Assembly (NCBI GenBank): GCA_020831775.1
Contig: JAFIFZ010000033.1
Location: forward strand, 18,683 to 82,682
Reading direction: 5' to 3'
DNA length: 64,000 bases
From: Phycisphaerales bacterium
GTDB taxonomy: Bacteria > Planctomycetota > Phycisphaerae > Phycisphaerales > UBA1924
Both the position numbers and the translations under genes were made by a program. Numbering within the stretch: position 1 is the first letter of the stretch; each line of letters opens with the position of its first letter. The notes under the pieces are model-generated. The model did no database searches, had not been told where the DNA came from, and saw nothing but the letters and a program-made list of their open reading frames with translations. This document shows, one piece after another, positions 9,276 through 17,155 of this stretch.

Positions 9276-9596
9276 ATGCCCGAGACATTCAACATGTGGG
9301 AGATCTGCTTTCATCTGGACGCGGCGGAGTGCGCCGCGGCGGAGTTGCGGAAAGCGATCGAGGCCGGCGAGTACACGTCCGATGACATCATACCGCTCGC
9401 GATCGCGTTCGAGCAGATCCAGAGCAATCTGAACCGCGCCTGGCACCTGCGGCGGCTGACCGACGCCGAGACGGAGTCGCTCACAGACGAACAGCACGAC
9501 GCCGCGTGCCTTGCTGTGCCGCGGTGGCATGTTGAATCCCGCATGGTGGGGCTGGACGATCTGGAGGAGCTTCGATCGGAGGAGCCGGAGCGATGA
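9276..9596 (+). CDS. Small hypothetical protein
   Basis: A 106-residue acidic, probably alpha-helical soluble protein that I do not recognise. It has no signal peptide or membrane segment. It opens with MPETFNMWEICFHLDAAE and has a run of charged helices to the C-terminus. A short upstream stretch, GGAGG about 10 nt before the ATG, is a plausible ribosome-binding site. It sits at the left edge of the accessory island, directly before the first copy of the dispersed hairpin repeat. Confidence 0.6.
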   Translation: MPETFNMWEICFHLDAAECAAAELRKAIEAGEYTSDDIIPLAIAFEQIQSNLNRAWHLRRLTDAETESLTDEQHDAACLAVPRWHVESRMVGLDDLEELRSEEPER

Positions 9597-9667
9597 ACCC
9601 CGTGCGGCACCATCGAAAACTGCGATCGCAAACGCCCGCAGCAAACTCACCGCTGAGGACGCATCGA

Positions 9668-9805
9668 GCCCCAACACGGCGAGTTGAATGCCGCAAGCCC
9701 CAACGGGGCGACAAGGTTGTAGCCACGGGTGGAGCGAGGCCAAAGGCCGAGCGAAACCCGTGGTCAGCCGTTCCCGAAACACCACCGCTCTGAAGGAGCG
9801 GAGGA
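9668..9805 (+). repeat. Dispersed hairpin repeat, copy A
   Basis: Non-coding repeat with two inverted-repeat hairpins. CCACGGGT (9723-9730) pairs with ACCCGTGG (9756-9763) around a purine-rich spacer, and CCGCTC tgaa GGAGCGG occupies about 9784-9802. The left part has CCCCAACGGGGCG, itself a short palindrome. The same ordered blocks recur at 11250-11393 on this strand and at 53627-53735 on the other strand, with a fragment at 52777-52800. Its right end provides the Shine-Dalgarno sequence of the next gene. Confidence 0.85.
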
Positions 9806-9812
9806 CGGCCCC

Positions 9813-10568
9813 GTGAACCCAAACCCACCGCAAGACAATCTGCCTGCGGACCTCTACAAGCGGATCAACACCGAACCTTACCAGTCTTTCGCCGGATTTC
9901 TTGACGAACCGGACGCCCGATCGGCACAGCGGCTGTTCTCCAGACTTCGTGAAGACATCCGCGTCCCGCGGCTCGTCAGTATCGCAGCAGACGATGACCT
10001 TTGGGACGACCTTCGCTTTTATCTTTCGCGGTATCTGCGTGCAGCGGGACGGTCCGGGGTTGACGCATCCGGCAGCGCCTATGCGCACCTGATCTCCGCG
10101 ACAATGATCCGTCGCGAGCACTCCCTCTGCACGAACGGGCTCGATCTCCACATCGCGTTGCAGACAATCACACTCGCGGGATCGATGATCGGCGGTCGGT
10201 GTGCCGCGCATTCGCTCGCGGCGATCGCCGCTGCCGCAAGAGTCTGCTTGACGCGGGAAGGTGTGATTGGCGAGAACACCGAGCTCTCTACCTGCGGCCC
10301 ATGGACTGTGCCAGCCCCGGCGGACCCAGATGGCAACGCGGCGATCTTCTGCGCTGTACGCCCGTTCTACGCACCCCTGCTGCTGGCGACCTGCGCTCGC
10401 GCATCCTTCGAGAACCGCCAAGGCGACCCGCTCGAGCTCCCGCAGCTCGACGGGGCGGAGGAATCTGACTTCCTGCTGTCCTGGGCGTCATTTGCGGAAC
10501 GGACCGCGGCAGCCGCTGCCGAACTCGCGAGGCTGACCGGCCGAGAGAAGGAACACGACCGCCCATGA
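9813..10568 (+). CDS. Hypothetical protein of the accessory island
   Basis: A 251-residue protein I do not recognise. The GTG at 9813 is chosen because GGAGG lies about 9 nt upstream; an in-frame ATG at 9729 falls inside the hairpin repeat and is unlikely. The sequence has no signal peptide. Its middle (about residues 100-150) is Ala-rich with several cysteines and could be a buried helix pair. The C-terminal 40 residues are charged (AELARLTGREKEHDRP). It is bracketed by direct copies of the dispersed repeat together with the following zinc-ribbon gene. Confidence 0.6.
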   Translation: MNPNPPQDNLPADLYKRINTEPYQSFAGFLDEPDARSAQRLFSRLREDIRVPRLVSIAADDDLWDDLRFYLSRYLRAAGRSGVDASGSAYAHLISATMIRREHSLCTNGLDLHIALQTITLAGSMIGGRCAAHSLAAIAAAARVCLTREGVIGENTELSTCGPWTVPAPADPDGNAAIFCAVRPFYAPLLLATCARASFENRQGDPLELPQLDGAEESDFLLSWASFAERTAAAAAELARLTGREKEHDRP

Positions 10569-10602
10569 ACTTAGAGTTTTCATCAAGCGTCACCCGAGTG
10601 CA

Positions 10603-11196
10603 ATGCCGAAGACCATGACCAGCACACCCAAAGCAGCCCCCGCACCGAACCCGGCCGAGGACACCTCGCCCTCGGCCCACGACCATATCTGCCCAGGGTG
10701 CAGCTATCAGATCGCCACGCCAGACGCCGCCAACTGCCCCGAGTGCGGGTGCGCCCTGCGCCTGAAGTACGCCAACGGCTGGACGATCAACTCCGGCCGC
10801 TGGCTGCGGCGTCTGACCCTCTGCCTCCTGACGATCGCCGTGCTGCACTTTGCCGCCTCGCTCGTCTGGCCGATCGTCGAGCTGACTTTCTGGTCCAGTT
10901 GGAGGAACACCGGCGCACACGGCTGGTTCACCAACATCGTCGTGTACATCGTGGATTGCTGGGACAACCTCGACGCGTACTGGCCGATGTTCCTCGGACT
11001 GCTGCTCTCGTCCGCCTTGCTCGCGATCGTCGCCGTCGGATCGTTCCGAAACCTGCGGCTGATCCGCACCAACCGCGACCCCGATCCCGGCGTAACACAC
11101 AGGGCATGGCGCACAGTCTTTGTGATGCTGCTGCTGGTCGCCTCCTTGGCGGCGGCGCAGTCGGTCGCGCTCTGGGTGCAGTTCTTCAGGTTCTAG
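10603..11196 (+). CDS. Zinc-ribbon membrane protein, copy 1 of a tandem family
   Basis: A 197-residue protein with an N-terminal Pro/Ala-rich leader, a compact zinc ribbon (CPGC near residue 30, CPEC near residue 46) and three or four membrane helices. The ribbon is followed by a basic stretch (GRWLRRLTL) and a helix at about 70-90. YWPMFLGLLLSSALLAIVAV forms a further helix at about 124-143. Three more relatives follow within 3.4 kb. Copies 1 and 2 are nearly identical over the C-terminal core, including VGSFRNLRLIRT, so they separated recently. Function unknown. A short cytosolic ribbon attached to membrane helices could be a sensor or assembly factor, but nothing in the sequence decides this. 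Confidence 0.75.
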   Translation: MPKTMTSTPKAAPAPNPAEDTSPSAHDHICPGCSYQIATPDAANCPECGCALRLKYANGWTINSGRWLRRLTLCLLTIAVLHFAASLVWPIVELTFWSSWRNTGAHGWFTNIVVYIVDCWDNLDAYWPMFLGLLLSSALLAIVAVGSFRNLRLIRTNRDPDPGVTHRAWRTVFVMLLLVASLAAAQSVALWVQFFRF

Positions 11197-11249
11197 CTCC
11201 GTCGGAGGCGCATCCCTTTCGCGGCCGCCTCGTGGGATGTATTGGACGC

Positions 11250-11393
11250 ACACCCCAAGCCTCAACGGGGCGAGTTGAATGTCGGAAGCCCCAACGGGGC
11301 GCAAGGTATGTAGCTACGGGTGGAGCGAGGCCAAAGGCCAAGCGCAACCCGTGGACAATCTTCCATTCACCACCGCTCTGAAGGAGCGGAGAA
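11250..11393 (+). repeat. Dispersed hairpin repeat, copy B
   Basis: Same arrangement and orientation as copy A. Two tandem blocks read close to AAGCCCCAACGGGGCG, then ACGGGTGGAGCGAGGCCAAA with its partner ACCCGTGG, then CCGCTCTGAAGGAGCGGAG. It separates zinc-ribbon copies 1 and 2, at a position where copies 2 and 3 instead have the companion membrane gene. Confidence 0.85.
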
Positions 11394-11477
11394 CCGTCTG
11401 ACTCAGCACAGCCTCTCGTTCGTCGCTGCTTTCTGGTATCTTCTTATCTCATCCCACGCCTCTACGGGACAACGGCC

Positions 11478-12062
11478 ATGACCAGCCAAACCACCGACCA
11501 GGCGCAGCCAGACCCGCCCTCAAGCGAGCCGGCCAAGCCCCGCCACGACCTCGCCTGCCCATCCTGCCGCTACCCGATCGGCACGCCCGACGCTGCCAAC
11601 TGCCCCGAGTGCGGAGCAGCCCTGCGGCTGGAGTTCGTCAACGGCTGGACCGTCAACTCCAGACGCTGGCTGAAGCGCCTGACACTCTGCGTGCTGGGGA
11701 TTTCTGTGGTGCATCTTGCGGCCTCGCTCTTCTGGCCAATGGATGAGCTTACTTTCTGGTACGAGTGGACGAACACCGACGCACAAAGCTGGTACTCAAA
11801 CATCATCCTCTTTGTCGTCGAGTGCTGGGAGGACCTCGACTCCTACTGGCCGATGTTCCTCGGAATGCTGCTCTCGTCTGCTTTGCTTGCGATCGTCGCC
11901 GTCGGATCGTTCCGAAACCTGCGGCTGATCCGCACCAGCCGCGACCCAGAACCCGGCCTGATACACAAGGCGTGGCGCAGGGTGTTTGCGATGCTGCTGC
12001 TCATCACCGCCTTGACGACGGTACAGTTGATTGCGCTCTGGACGCAGTTCTTCAGGGTTTAG
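11478..12062 (+). CDS. Zinc-ribbon membrane protein, copy 2 of a tandem family
   Basis: A 194-residue paralogue of the previous gene. The ribbon is CPSC...CPEC, followed by the shared sequence ALRLEFVNGWTVNSRRWLKR and the same pattern of membrane helices. The DNA from about 11848 to 11950 is almost identical to 10979-11080, so the duplication is recent. Its own companion membrane gene follows 38 nt downstream. Function unknown. The ATG at 11478 gives an N-terminus equivalent to copy 1. Confidence 0.75.
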   Translation: MTSQTTDQAQPDPPSSEPAKPRHDLACPSCRYPIGTPDAANCPECGAALRLEFVNGWTVNSRRWLKRLTLCVLGISVVHLAASLFWPMDELTFWYEWTNTDAQSWYSNIILFVVECWEDLDSYWPMFLGMLLSSALLAIVAVGSFRNLRLIRTSRDPEPGLIHKAWRRVFAMLLLITALTTVQLIALWTQFFRV

Positions 12063-12100
12063 AGGCGTCGGCGAACCGATGTTCGCTCCGGAGAAGATGG

Positions 12101-12580
12101 ATGTGGTGGCGAGCGCCCACGATCAGCACTCCCGCGAAGGACACTCACCCGCCGGAGACCTTGCTCTCCAGCACATTCCTCGGCGCTCCGACCCTGGTGG
12201 TTCTCTGGTCGTTCATCGGAGTGACGGCGGTCCTGCTTGTGGTCATCAACGTGTTTGATCCGCATCCCGGCTTCGGCCTTCCCGATAGCGCGGCCTCGAA
12301 CATGGTCCGGATCGCCTGCGCCTTCGCTCTGTGGGCGGCGTTCTCGATCCGGTTTGCGTGCACGGGGGAATCGCAGCAGAGGTTGCCGCCGACACGGCGC
12401 ATGCTCTTGGTCAGCCCCTTGCTTGTGGTGTCGGGCCCGATCGGCTGGATTGTGCTGCTGATGGCCTTGCGGGTCTGGATCTCACGGATGCGGCCGGGCA
12501 AGCTGCGGGCGGGCCTGTTCGTCGTTCTGGCGGCGCCGTGCGCTGTCGTTACGCTGATGGGCATGGAGCTCGTGGGCTAG
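12101..12580 (+). CDS. Companion membrane protein, copy 1
   Basis: About 159 residues, integral membrane. STFLGAPTLVVLWSFIG begins a helix at about residues 25-48, followed by SNMVRIACAFALWAAFSIRF (about 65-84), RMLLVSPLLVVSGPIGWIVL and a final helix near the C-terminus. It is paralogous to the gene at 13390: both share STFLGxPT, MVRIxCxxxLWAAFSIRFACTG and the same helix order. It always follows a zinc-ribbon copy, which suggests the two products act together. The start is uncertain; the ATG at 12101 is the only close in-frame candidate and gives a short cytoplasmic N-terminus. Confidence 0.6.
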   Translation: MWWRAPTISTPAKDTHPPETLLSSTFLGAPTLVVLWSFIGVTAVLLVVINVFDPHPGFGLPDSAASNMVRIACAFALWAAFSIRFACTGESQQRLPPTRRMLLVSPLLVVSGPIGWIVLLMALRVWISRMRPGKLRAGLFVVLAAPCAVVTLMGMELVG

Positions 12581-12636
12581 CTGTTTGTGATTTTTCTGCT
12601 GGCGATGTTTCTGGGATGATGGGCTGCGGCCTTGCA

Positions 12637-12743
12637 AGGCCCTTGGCGATCACGGCCCCCCGCGGTAAGCTGGGCGGTAAGCTGGGCAGGCACGCTCCGG
12701 GGACGAATCGCCGGGGGCCGGAACTCAACCGCGGGATGTCGCG
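12637..12743 (+). repeat. Duplicated upstream segment of zinc-ribbon copy 3
   Basis: About 100 bp just before the ATG at 12744, matching 13920-14016 before copy 4. Shared blocks include CCTTGGCGATCA, GCGGTAAGCTGGGC, GGGGACGAATCGCCGGGGG and GGAACTCAACCGCGGGATG. Here a 12-bp unit, CGGTAAGCTGGG, is present twice in tandem (12663-12686) but only once in the other copy. The pair marks the boundary of a tandem duplication of about 1.27 kb and probably carries the promoter and translation-start region of both copies. Confidence 0.85.
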
Positions 12744-13331
12744 ATGCCAAAGAAGACGGGGACAAGCCGGGCCGAGACCGAAGCGGGCGACGGGGCGGCC
12801 GAGCGCCGAGACGAGTCGTTTGTCTGCCCCCGCTGCCGTTTCGCGGTGGGCACGCCCGACGCTCCGAACTGCCCCGAATGCGGCGTCGCCCTGCGGCTCG
12901 GGTATGTCGGGCACTGGGTGGTGGACTCGAAGCGATGGATGCGCCGGATCACAATCCTGCTGCTGGCGATCGCCCTGCTGCTCTTCGGAACGACGGTCCT
13001 CGTGGTGGTTTACGAGATTGCGCACCGGAGACCGTTCCGAGCGCAGGCGACCGATGTCGGCTGGCTGACTCAACTGGTCATCGCGGCCGAAGCAGTCTGG
13101 CACCGGGCTCCTTGGCCGCAGTTGGTCACCTATCTCGCGACGGCGCCGCTCGCCTGTTACGCGCTCTGGGTCGCAAAGAGAAACCTCCTGCCACACGGTG
13201 AGAACACCGATCCCGAGAAGAACCACGCGACCGCGGCATGGAAGCGGATCTCCCGGCTGCTGAAACTGACGGTCGCCTTGCTCATCCTTCGGCTTGCAAT
13301 GCAGTGGGAGTACATCCGAAACTACTGGTGA
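12744..13331 (+). CDS. Zinc-ribbon membrane protein, copy 3 of a tandem family
   Basis: A 195-residue paralogue with an acidic, polar N-terminus, the ribbon CPRC near residue 28 and CPECG near residue 44, then a basic strip (SKRWMRRIT) and membrane helices at about 70-90 and 122-142. It is more diverged from copies 1 and 2 than they are from each other, and is closest to the broken copy 4 (shared CPRCRFAVGTPDAPNCPECG). The companion gene follows 58 nt downstream. Function unknown. Confidence 0.75.
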   Translation: MPKKTGTSRAETEAGDGAAERRDESFVCPRCRFAVGTPDAPNCPECGVALRLGYVGHWVVDSKRWMRRITILLLAIALLLFGTTVLVVVYEIAHRRPFRAQATDVGWLTQLVIAAEAVWHRAPWPQLVTYLATAPLACYALWVAKRNLLPHGENTDPEKNHATAAWKRISRLLKLTVALLILRLAMQWEYIRNYW

Positions 13332-13389
13332 GCGAACGGCAACCGAGACATACAAACATCGCCGCTCGCAGATCTCGGACAACACCACC

Positions 13390-13902
13390 GTGAACGGTAA
13401 GCCTCTCCTCCCCCAACTCACCATCCCGACGGTCGAATCACCATCGACCTTCCTCGGCCTGCCGACCATGGCGATCCTCTGGGCCTTCCTGGGCGTGGCG
13501 GCGCTCTTGATCATCGGCATCCACGCACTAGACCCGAAACAGGGGCAGTTCGGCATCCCGGAGAGCGACGCGTCGTACATGGTGCGGATCGTCTGTGGCG
13601 TCGGCTTGTGGGCGGCGTTCTCCATCCGGTTCGCGTGCACCGGACCAATCAGTCTGCGCGTGAGAGCCTCCAGAACCACGGCATGCTTCCTGGTAATGGT
13701 CCTCATCGTTTTATCTGGCTTTGCCCTTGTCGTTGCGCTGCTGGCGCCGGTACGCATTGTGCTCTCGTATCTGCCTCGGGGGATGTGGCGAACACTCGCG
13801 TTCGTCGCCTTCAGCGCTGTTGCCGCGCTGGCGACACTGCTGCAGATGGAGTTCTCTATCTGGCTGAACAAGCTCATCGTGGCGTCGCTGCTGTTTCCCT
13901 GA
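13390..13902 (+). CDS. Companion membrane protein, copy 2
   Basis: About 170 residues with four predicted membrane helices, paralogous to the gene at 12101 (shared STFLGLPT, YMVRIVCGVGLWAAFSIRF and the following FACTG). The GTG at 13390 is preferred because it gives an N-terminus similar to the paralogue. An in-frame start at 13294 would overlap the preceding zinc-ribbon gene by 38 nt. The C-terminal half is more diverged than the N-terminal half. Function unknown; pairing with a zinc-ribbon gene is conserved between the two copies. Confidence 0.6.
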   Translation: MNGKPLLPQLTIPTVESPSTFLGLPTMAILWAFLGVAALLIIGIHALDPKQGQFGIPESDASYMVRIVCGVGLWAAFSIRFACTGPISLRVRASRTTACFLVMVLIVLSGFALVVALLAPVRIVLSYLPRGMWRTLAFVAFSAVAALATLLQMEFSIWLNKLIVASLLFP

Positions 13903-13919
13903 TCGCGGTCTGTTCGACA

Positions 13920-14016
13920 AGTCGCCCTTGGCGATCAGGCCCCGCCGCGGTAAGCTGGGCGGGCACGCCCCGGGGACGAATCGCCGGGGGACGGAACTCA
14001 ACCGCGGGATGCCAAG
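13920..14016 (+). repeat. Duplicated upstream segment of zinc-ribbon copy 4
   Basis: Direct repeat of 12637-12743 with the same spacing to the ATG. The single-copy CGGTAAGCTGGG unit distinguishes it from the other copy. It shows that the fourth zinc-ribbon gene arose together with its control region. Confidence 0.85.
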
Positions 14017-14593
14017 ATGCCGGAGCAGACGGGGATAAAGCAGGCCGAGACCGACGCGGGCGGCCGAGCGCCGAGACGAGGCGTTTCTCTGCCCACGCTG
14101 CCGTTTCGCGGTGGGCACGCCCGACGCACCGAACTGCCCGGAATGCGGCTTCGGGCTCCGGTCCGGATTCGTCGGTTGCTGGGTGATCGATTCCAGGCGC
14201 TGGATCCGGCGGATGTCTCTCGGGCTGCTGGTGCTCAGCGCGTTGTACTTCAGCGGTGCGTTGTTCTGGCACCTGTACGAACTGCTCTACTGGTACAGGA
14301 TTTCTCCGGATCTGCAGATCATTGGGCTTCCGGTGACCATCCTCATCAGCTTCGTTCCGATGTACGGATGGTTGCCGTGGTGGACTTGGCTCTCGATCGG
14401 CTCCTGCCTGACCCTTTTGATCGCGGCCGGGTGGGTCACAAAGAAGAACTTTTCGAGCCTGCCAAACGACCATCCCGCGCTCCCAGAGGAAGGCGAGCGA
14501 GCGGCCCGCAGACTGTTCTATCTGATGCTGTTCGTGCTGCTGGTGTCGCTCGTGATCATCGCGGCGCCGTTCTGGTATTTTGTGCGGCGCTGA
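14017..14593 (+). pseudogene. Zinc-ribbon membrane protein, copy 4, frameshifted
   Basis: The start region at 14017 matches copy 3 (MPEQTGIKQAETDAG against MPKKTGTSRAETEAG). The frame then breaks: relative to copy 3, about 8 nt (gacggggc) are missing near 14063. After this point the zinc-ribbon sequence (EAFLCPRCRFAVGTPDAPNC) continues in another frame and runs as a normal paralogue to the stop at 14593. From the original start the product would read through unrelated sequence. A restart at the GTG 14111 would keep the membrane helices but lose the first CxxC of the ribbon. It is therefore either a decaying copy or a shortened, ribbon-less variant. Sequencing error is the alternative explanation. 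Confidence 0.75.
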
Positions 14594-14626
14594 GCGACCG
14601 CCACCGGCCCCCCGTAACATCGAACC

Positions 14627-16099
14627 ATGCCCTTCTCGACCTGGTGGCCCGTCACTTCTCTGGTGCTGCACATCTCCTGTCAGCTCGTGCTGGCGGCTCG
14701 GGTCATCATGCGCCGCCAGCCGCTGGCCAACACGCACGCGTGGCTGCTGCTGGTGCTCTTTGTGCCCGTCGCGGGGATGGTGCTGTACCTGCTGATCGGC
14801 GAGCTTCGCCTGGGCTCGCGCAGGGTTAAGAAACTCGAAGAGGCCGAGCGGGAGATCGAGCCGGTCGCGATGCGCCTCTGGGCCCACGAAGAGCGGGTGT
14901 GGCGCGACGAGGCCGCCCGATTCAAACACCTGGCCGACCTCGGCTCGGCCCTCTGCCACACGCCGGCGCTGACGGGCAACGACCTGACGCTGCACACCGA
15001 CGCGGCGGCGACACTCGACGCGATGATCGCCGACATCGACAACGCCGAGGACCACTGCCACCTGCTGACCTACATCTTCCAGCCCTCGGGAAAACCCCGG
15101 GAGCTGGCCGAGGCATTGGCGCGTGCGGCCGAGCGCGGGGTGAAGGTGCGGGTGGCGGTCGACGGGGCGGGGTCGCATCCGTTTCTGCGTTCGCGCCTGC
15201 CGCGGATGCTGCGCAAGGCCGGGGCGGAGGTGACCGAACTGCTCCCGGTGAATCCGCTGCGTTTCCTGTTCTCGCGGGTCGACCTGCGCAACCACCGCAA
15301 GATGCTGGTGGTCGACGGTCGGATCGCGTACTGCGGCTCGCAGAACATCACCGACGACTCGTTCAAGCCCTCGCGCAAGCCCGGCATCGGCCCGTGGATC
15401 GACGCGACGGTGCGGATGGAGGGGCCGGCGGCGCAGGCGATGGCGCTGGTCTTCGCGGCCGACTGGAACGCCGACGCGCAGAACCGGATCACCGGGCTGG
15501 AGGAGACGCTCAAGCCTCTGCCGCCGGTCGAGGCGTGCGACCAGCGCGAGACCTCGGCGGTGCAACTGCTCCCGTCGGGGCCGGGGCGCCAGCCGCTGGC
15601 GGTGCAGGCGTCGTTCCTCACGACGATCTACATGGCCAAGCAGGAGCTGATCCTGACGACGCCGTACTTCGTGCCCGACCCGACGGTGCTGGCGGGGATC
15701 TCGGCCGCGGCGATGCGCGGGGTGGATGTCACGCTCATCCTGCCGAAGGTGAACAACAAGTGGGTCGTGGCGGCGGCCGGGCGAGCGGGCTTCAGCGACC
15801 TGCTCGACGCGGGAGTGAAGATCATGGCGTACCGCCCGGGCCTGCTGCACGCCAAGACGCTGACGGCCGACCGCGACATCGCGCTGATCGGCTCTGCGAA
15901 CCTCGACCAGCGGTCGTTCTGGCTGAACTACGAGATCACGCTCGCGGTCTACGACACCAACTTCGCAAGCCAGCTCCGCCAGATCCAGCGTGAATACATG
16001 CGTGAGAGCGACCGCATCACGCTGAAAGACTGGCAAGCACGCCCGATCTGGCAGCACGCGGCGGACAACCTGGCGCAGCTCTTTGCGCCGTTGCTTTGA
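14627..16099 (+). CDS. cls: Cardiolipin synthase
   Basis: Joins two phosphatidylglycerol molecules into cardiolipin at the cytoplasmic membrane. Two N-terminal membrane helices (about 4-27 and 36-58) precede two phospholipase-D catalytic motifs, HRKMLVVDG (near 222) and HAKTLTADRD (near 407), the second followed by GSANLDQRSF. At 490 residues it is the length of the ClsA class. The start ATG at 14627 follows the end of the zinc-ribbon array by 33 nt, but the two are probably unrelated in function. Confidence 0.95.
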   Translation: MPFSTWWPVTSLVLHISCQLVLAARVIMRRQPLANTHAWLLLVLFVPVAGMVLYLLIGELRLGSRRVKKLEEAEREIEPVAMRLWAHEERVWRDEAARFKHLADLGSALCHTPALTGNDLTLHTDAAATLDAMIADIDNAEDHCHLLTYIFQPSGKPRELAEALARAAERGVKVRVAVDGAGSHPFLRSRLPRMLRKAGAEVTELLPVNPLRFLFSRVDLRNHRKMLVVDGRIAYCGSQNITDDSFKPSRKPGIGPWIDATVRMEGPAAQAMALVFAADWNADAQNRITGLEETLKPLPPVEACDQRETSAVQLLPSGPGRQPLAVQASFLTTIYMAKQELILTTPYFVPDPTVLAGISAAAMRGVDVTLILPKVNNKWVVAAAGRAGFSDLLDAGVKIMAYRPGLLHAKTLTADRDIALIGSANLDQRSFWLNYEITLAVYDTNFASQLRQIQREYMRESDRITLKDWQARPIWQHAADNLAQLFAPLL

Positions 16100-16120
16100 G
16101 GGGTGTGGGGTGTGGGGATG

Positions 16121-16216
16121 TTATTTGAAATCTCAGATTTCAGATTTCAGATTTTGGATCTCAGACTTTGGATCTCGAATGCCATATATCAAATCTGAGA
16201 TTTAAAATCTCAGATC
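16121..16216. repeat. AT-rich repeat with a near-perfect palindrome between convergent genes
   Basis: A low-GC stretch in a GC-rich neighbourhood, made of repeated units close to TCAGATTT. It ends in a palindrome centred on 16204 (AATCTGAGATTT with AAATCTCAGAT). It lies between the convergent cls gene and the MBL hydrolase gene, so a bidirectional transcription stop is a natural reading. No coding potential. Confidence 0.7.
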
Positions 16217-16222
16217 TCTCGC

Positions 16223-17155
16223 CTATCCCGTCTTCCGCCACGCTTCGCCCGGGGCTCGGCCGACGATTCGGTCGTGGAGCTCTCCTGCCGCCTTGATCAG
16301 GCGGCGGAGGGGTTCGTCGGGCGGCTCTTCGCTGAGGTCGAAGGTCGAGTGGTGCACGCCCATCAGGTGCGTCGCTCCGAGCCTGCGGGCCATCGCCCAG
16401 ACCTGCTCGGGCGTCGCGTGGGCGTGCTCCCACGGGTTGTACGCCCCGATGCCGAAGACGGCCAGGTCCGCGCCGGGCAGGTCGTCGAAGGCGCCGGTCT
16501 CGGCCGTATCGCCGGCGAAAACGACCCGCTCGTTCCCGGCTCTCAGGGCGTAGGCGTTGCACCCCCGCTTGCGGTCCAGGGCGAAGCGGGCGCCCCAGTG
16601 CTCGACGGGGACAGCCGCGATCTCGACCCCGTCTTGCTCGAAGGCCTCGCCCGGGCCGAGCTCGATCACCCTGCCGAAGCCGGGCGGGATGAGGCCCGCG
16701 GTCTTCCAGGCCGTGACGACCTTCGTCCGCGGGTCGGCCAGCCTCGCCAGCGTCGGGCGGTCGAGGTGGTCGAAGTGGGCGTGAGAGATCAGGACGATGT
16801 CGATCGGCGGGAGGGCCGAGATGGGCACAGGCGCGGGCGTCAGGCGCGAGAGCCCGAGCGTCCGCCCCGCGACCCTCGGCCCGATGCGTTCAGAGAAGAC
16901 CGGGTCGGTGAGGATCCAGAGCCCGCCTAGTCGGACGAGCGTCGTCGCGTGCCCGAGCCAGATGGCCCCGAGCGATGGCCCGCCATCACCCCACCGCCAC
17001 CAAGGCGGCACGACCGCTCCCCCATCCGCACCGGCCCCTTTGCCCCCCTCACGCCCCAGGATCGAGAGCAGCAATTGATGGGGGTACCGGCGAACGCCGG
17101 AGCTGACCATCCTGCCCAGCCTGCCCAGATTTCTTGGTTCGAGCCTCATCGCCAT
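16223..17155 (-). CDS. MBL-fold metallohydrolase (UlaG / NAPE-PLD-like)
   Basis: Predicted cytoplasmic metal-dependent hydrolase of 310 residues. The metal motif SHAHFDHLD (HxHxDH) is near residue 122. IWLGHATTLVRLGG with TDPVFSERIGP precedes it, as in phospholipase-D-like and UlaG-type members. Further metal residues are in VPVEHWGARF, FAGDTAETG and GVHHSTFDL. The substrate is unknown; homologues act on N-acylphosphatidylethanolamine or lactone sugars. The start has GGAG about 10 nt upstream. The upstream gene on the same strand is the Tricorn protease, with a gap of about 100 nt. Confidence 0.88.
   Translation of the reverse strand: MAMRLEPRNLGRLGRMVSSGVRRYPHQLLLSILGREGGKGAGADGGAVVPPWWRWGDGGPSLGAIWLGHATTLVRLGGLWILTDPVFSERIGPRVAGRTLGLSRLTPAPVPISALPPIDIVLISHAHFDHLDRPTLARLADPRTKVVTAWKTAGLIPPGFGRVIELGPGEAFEQDGVEIAAVPVEHWGARFALDRKRGCNAYALRAGNERVVFAGDTAETGAFDDLPGADLAVFGIGAYNPWEHAHATPEQVWAMARRLGATHLMGVHHSTFDLSEEPPDEPLRRLIKAAGELHDRIVGRAPGEAWRKTG

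Noticed and set aside
8016..10421. Minus-strand open frame of 801 codons
   Set aside because: Covers the antisense of polyprenyl synthase, the small hypothetical gene and the hairpin repeat. No coherent protein.
9668..11393. Integron attC sites for the repeat-bracketed genes
   Set aside because: A GTTRRRY-like GTTGAAT is present, but the matching RYYYAAC core is not, and no integron integrase is seen. The cassette idea is kept only as a general hypothesis.
13874..16057. Minus-strand open frame of 727 codons opposite cls
   Set aside because: Antisense to a clear cardiolipin synthase with both HKD motifs.
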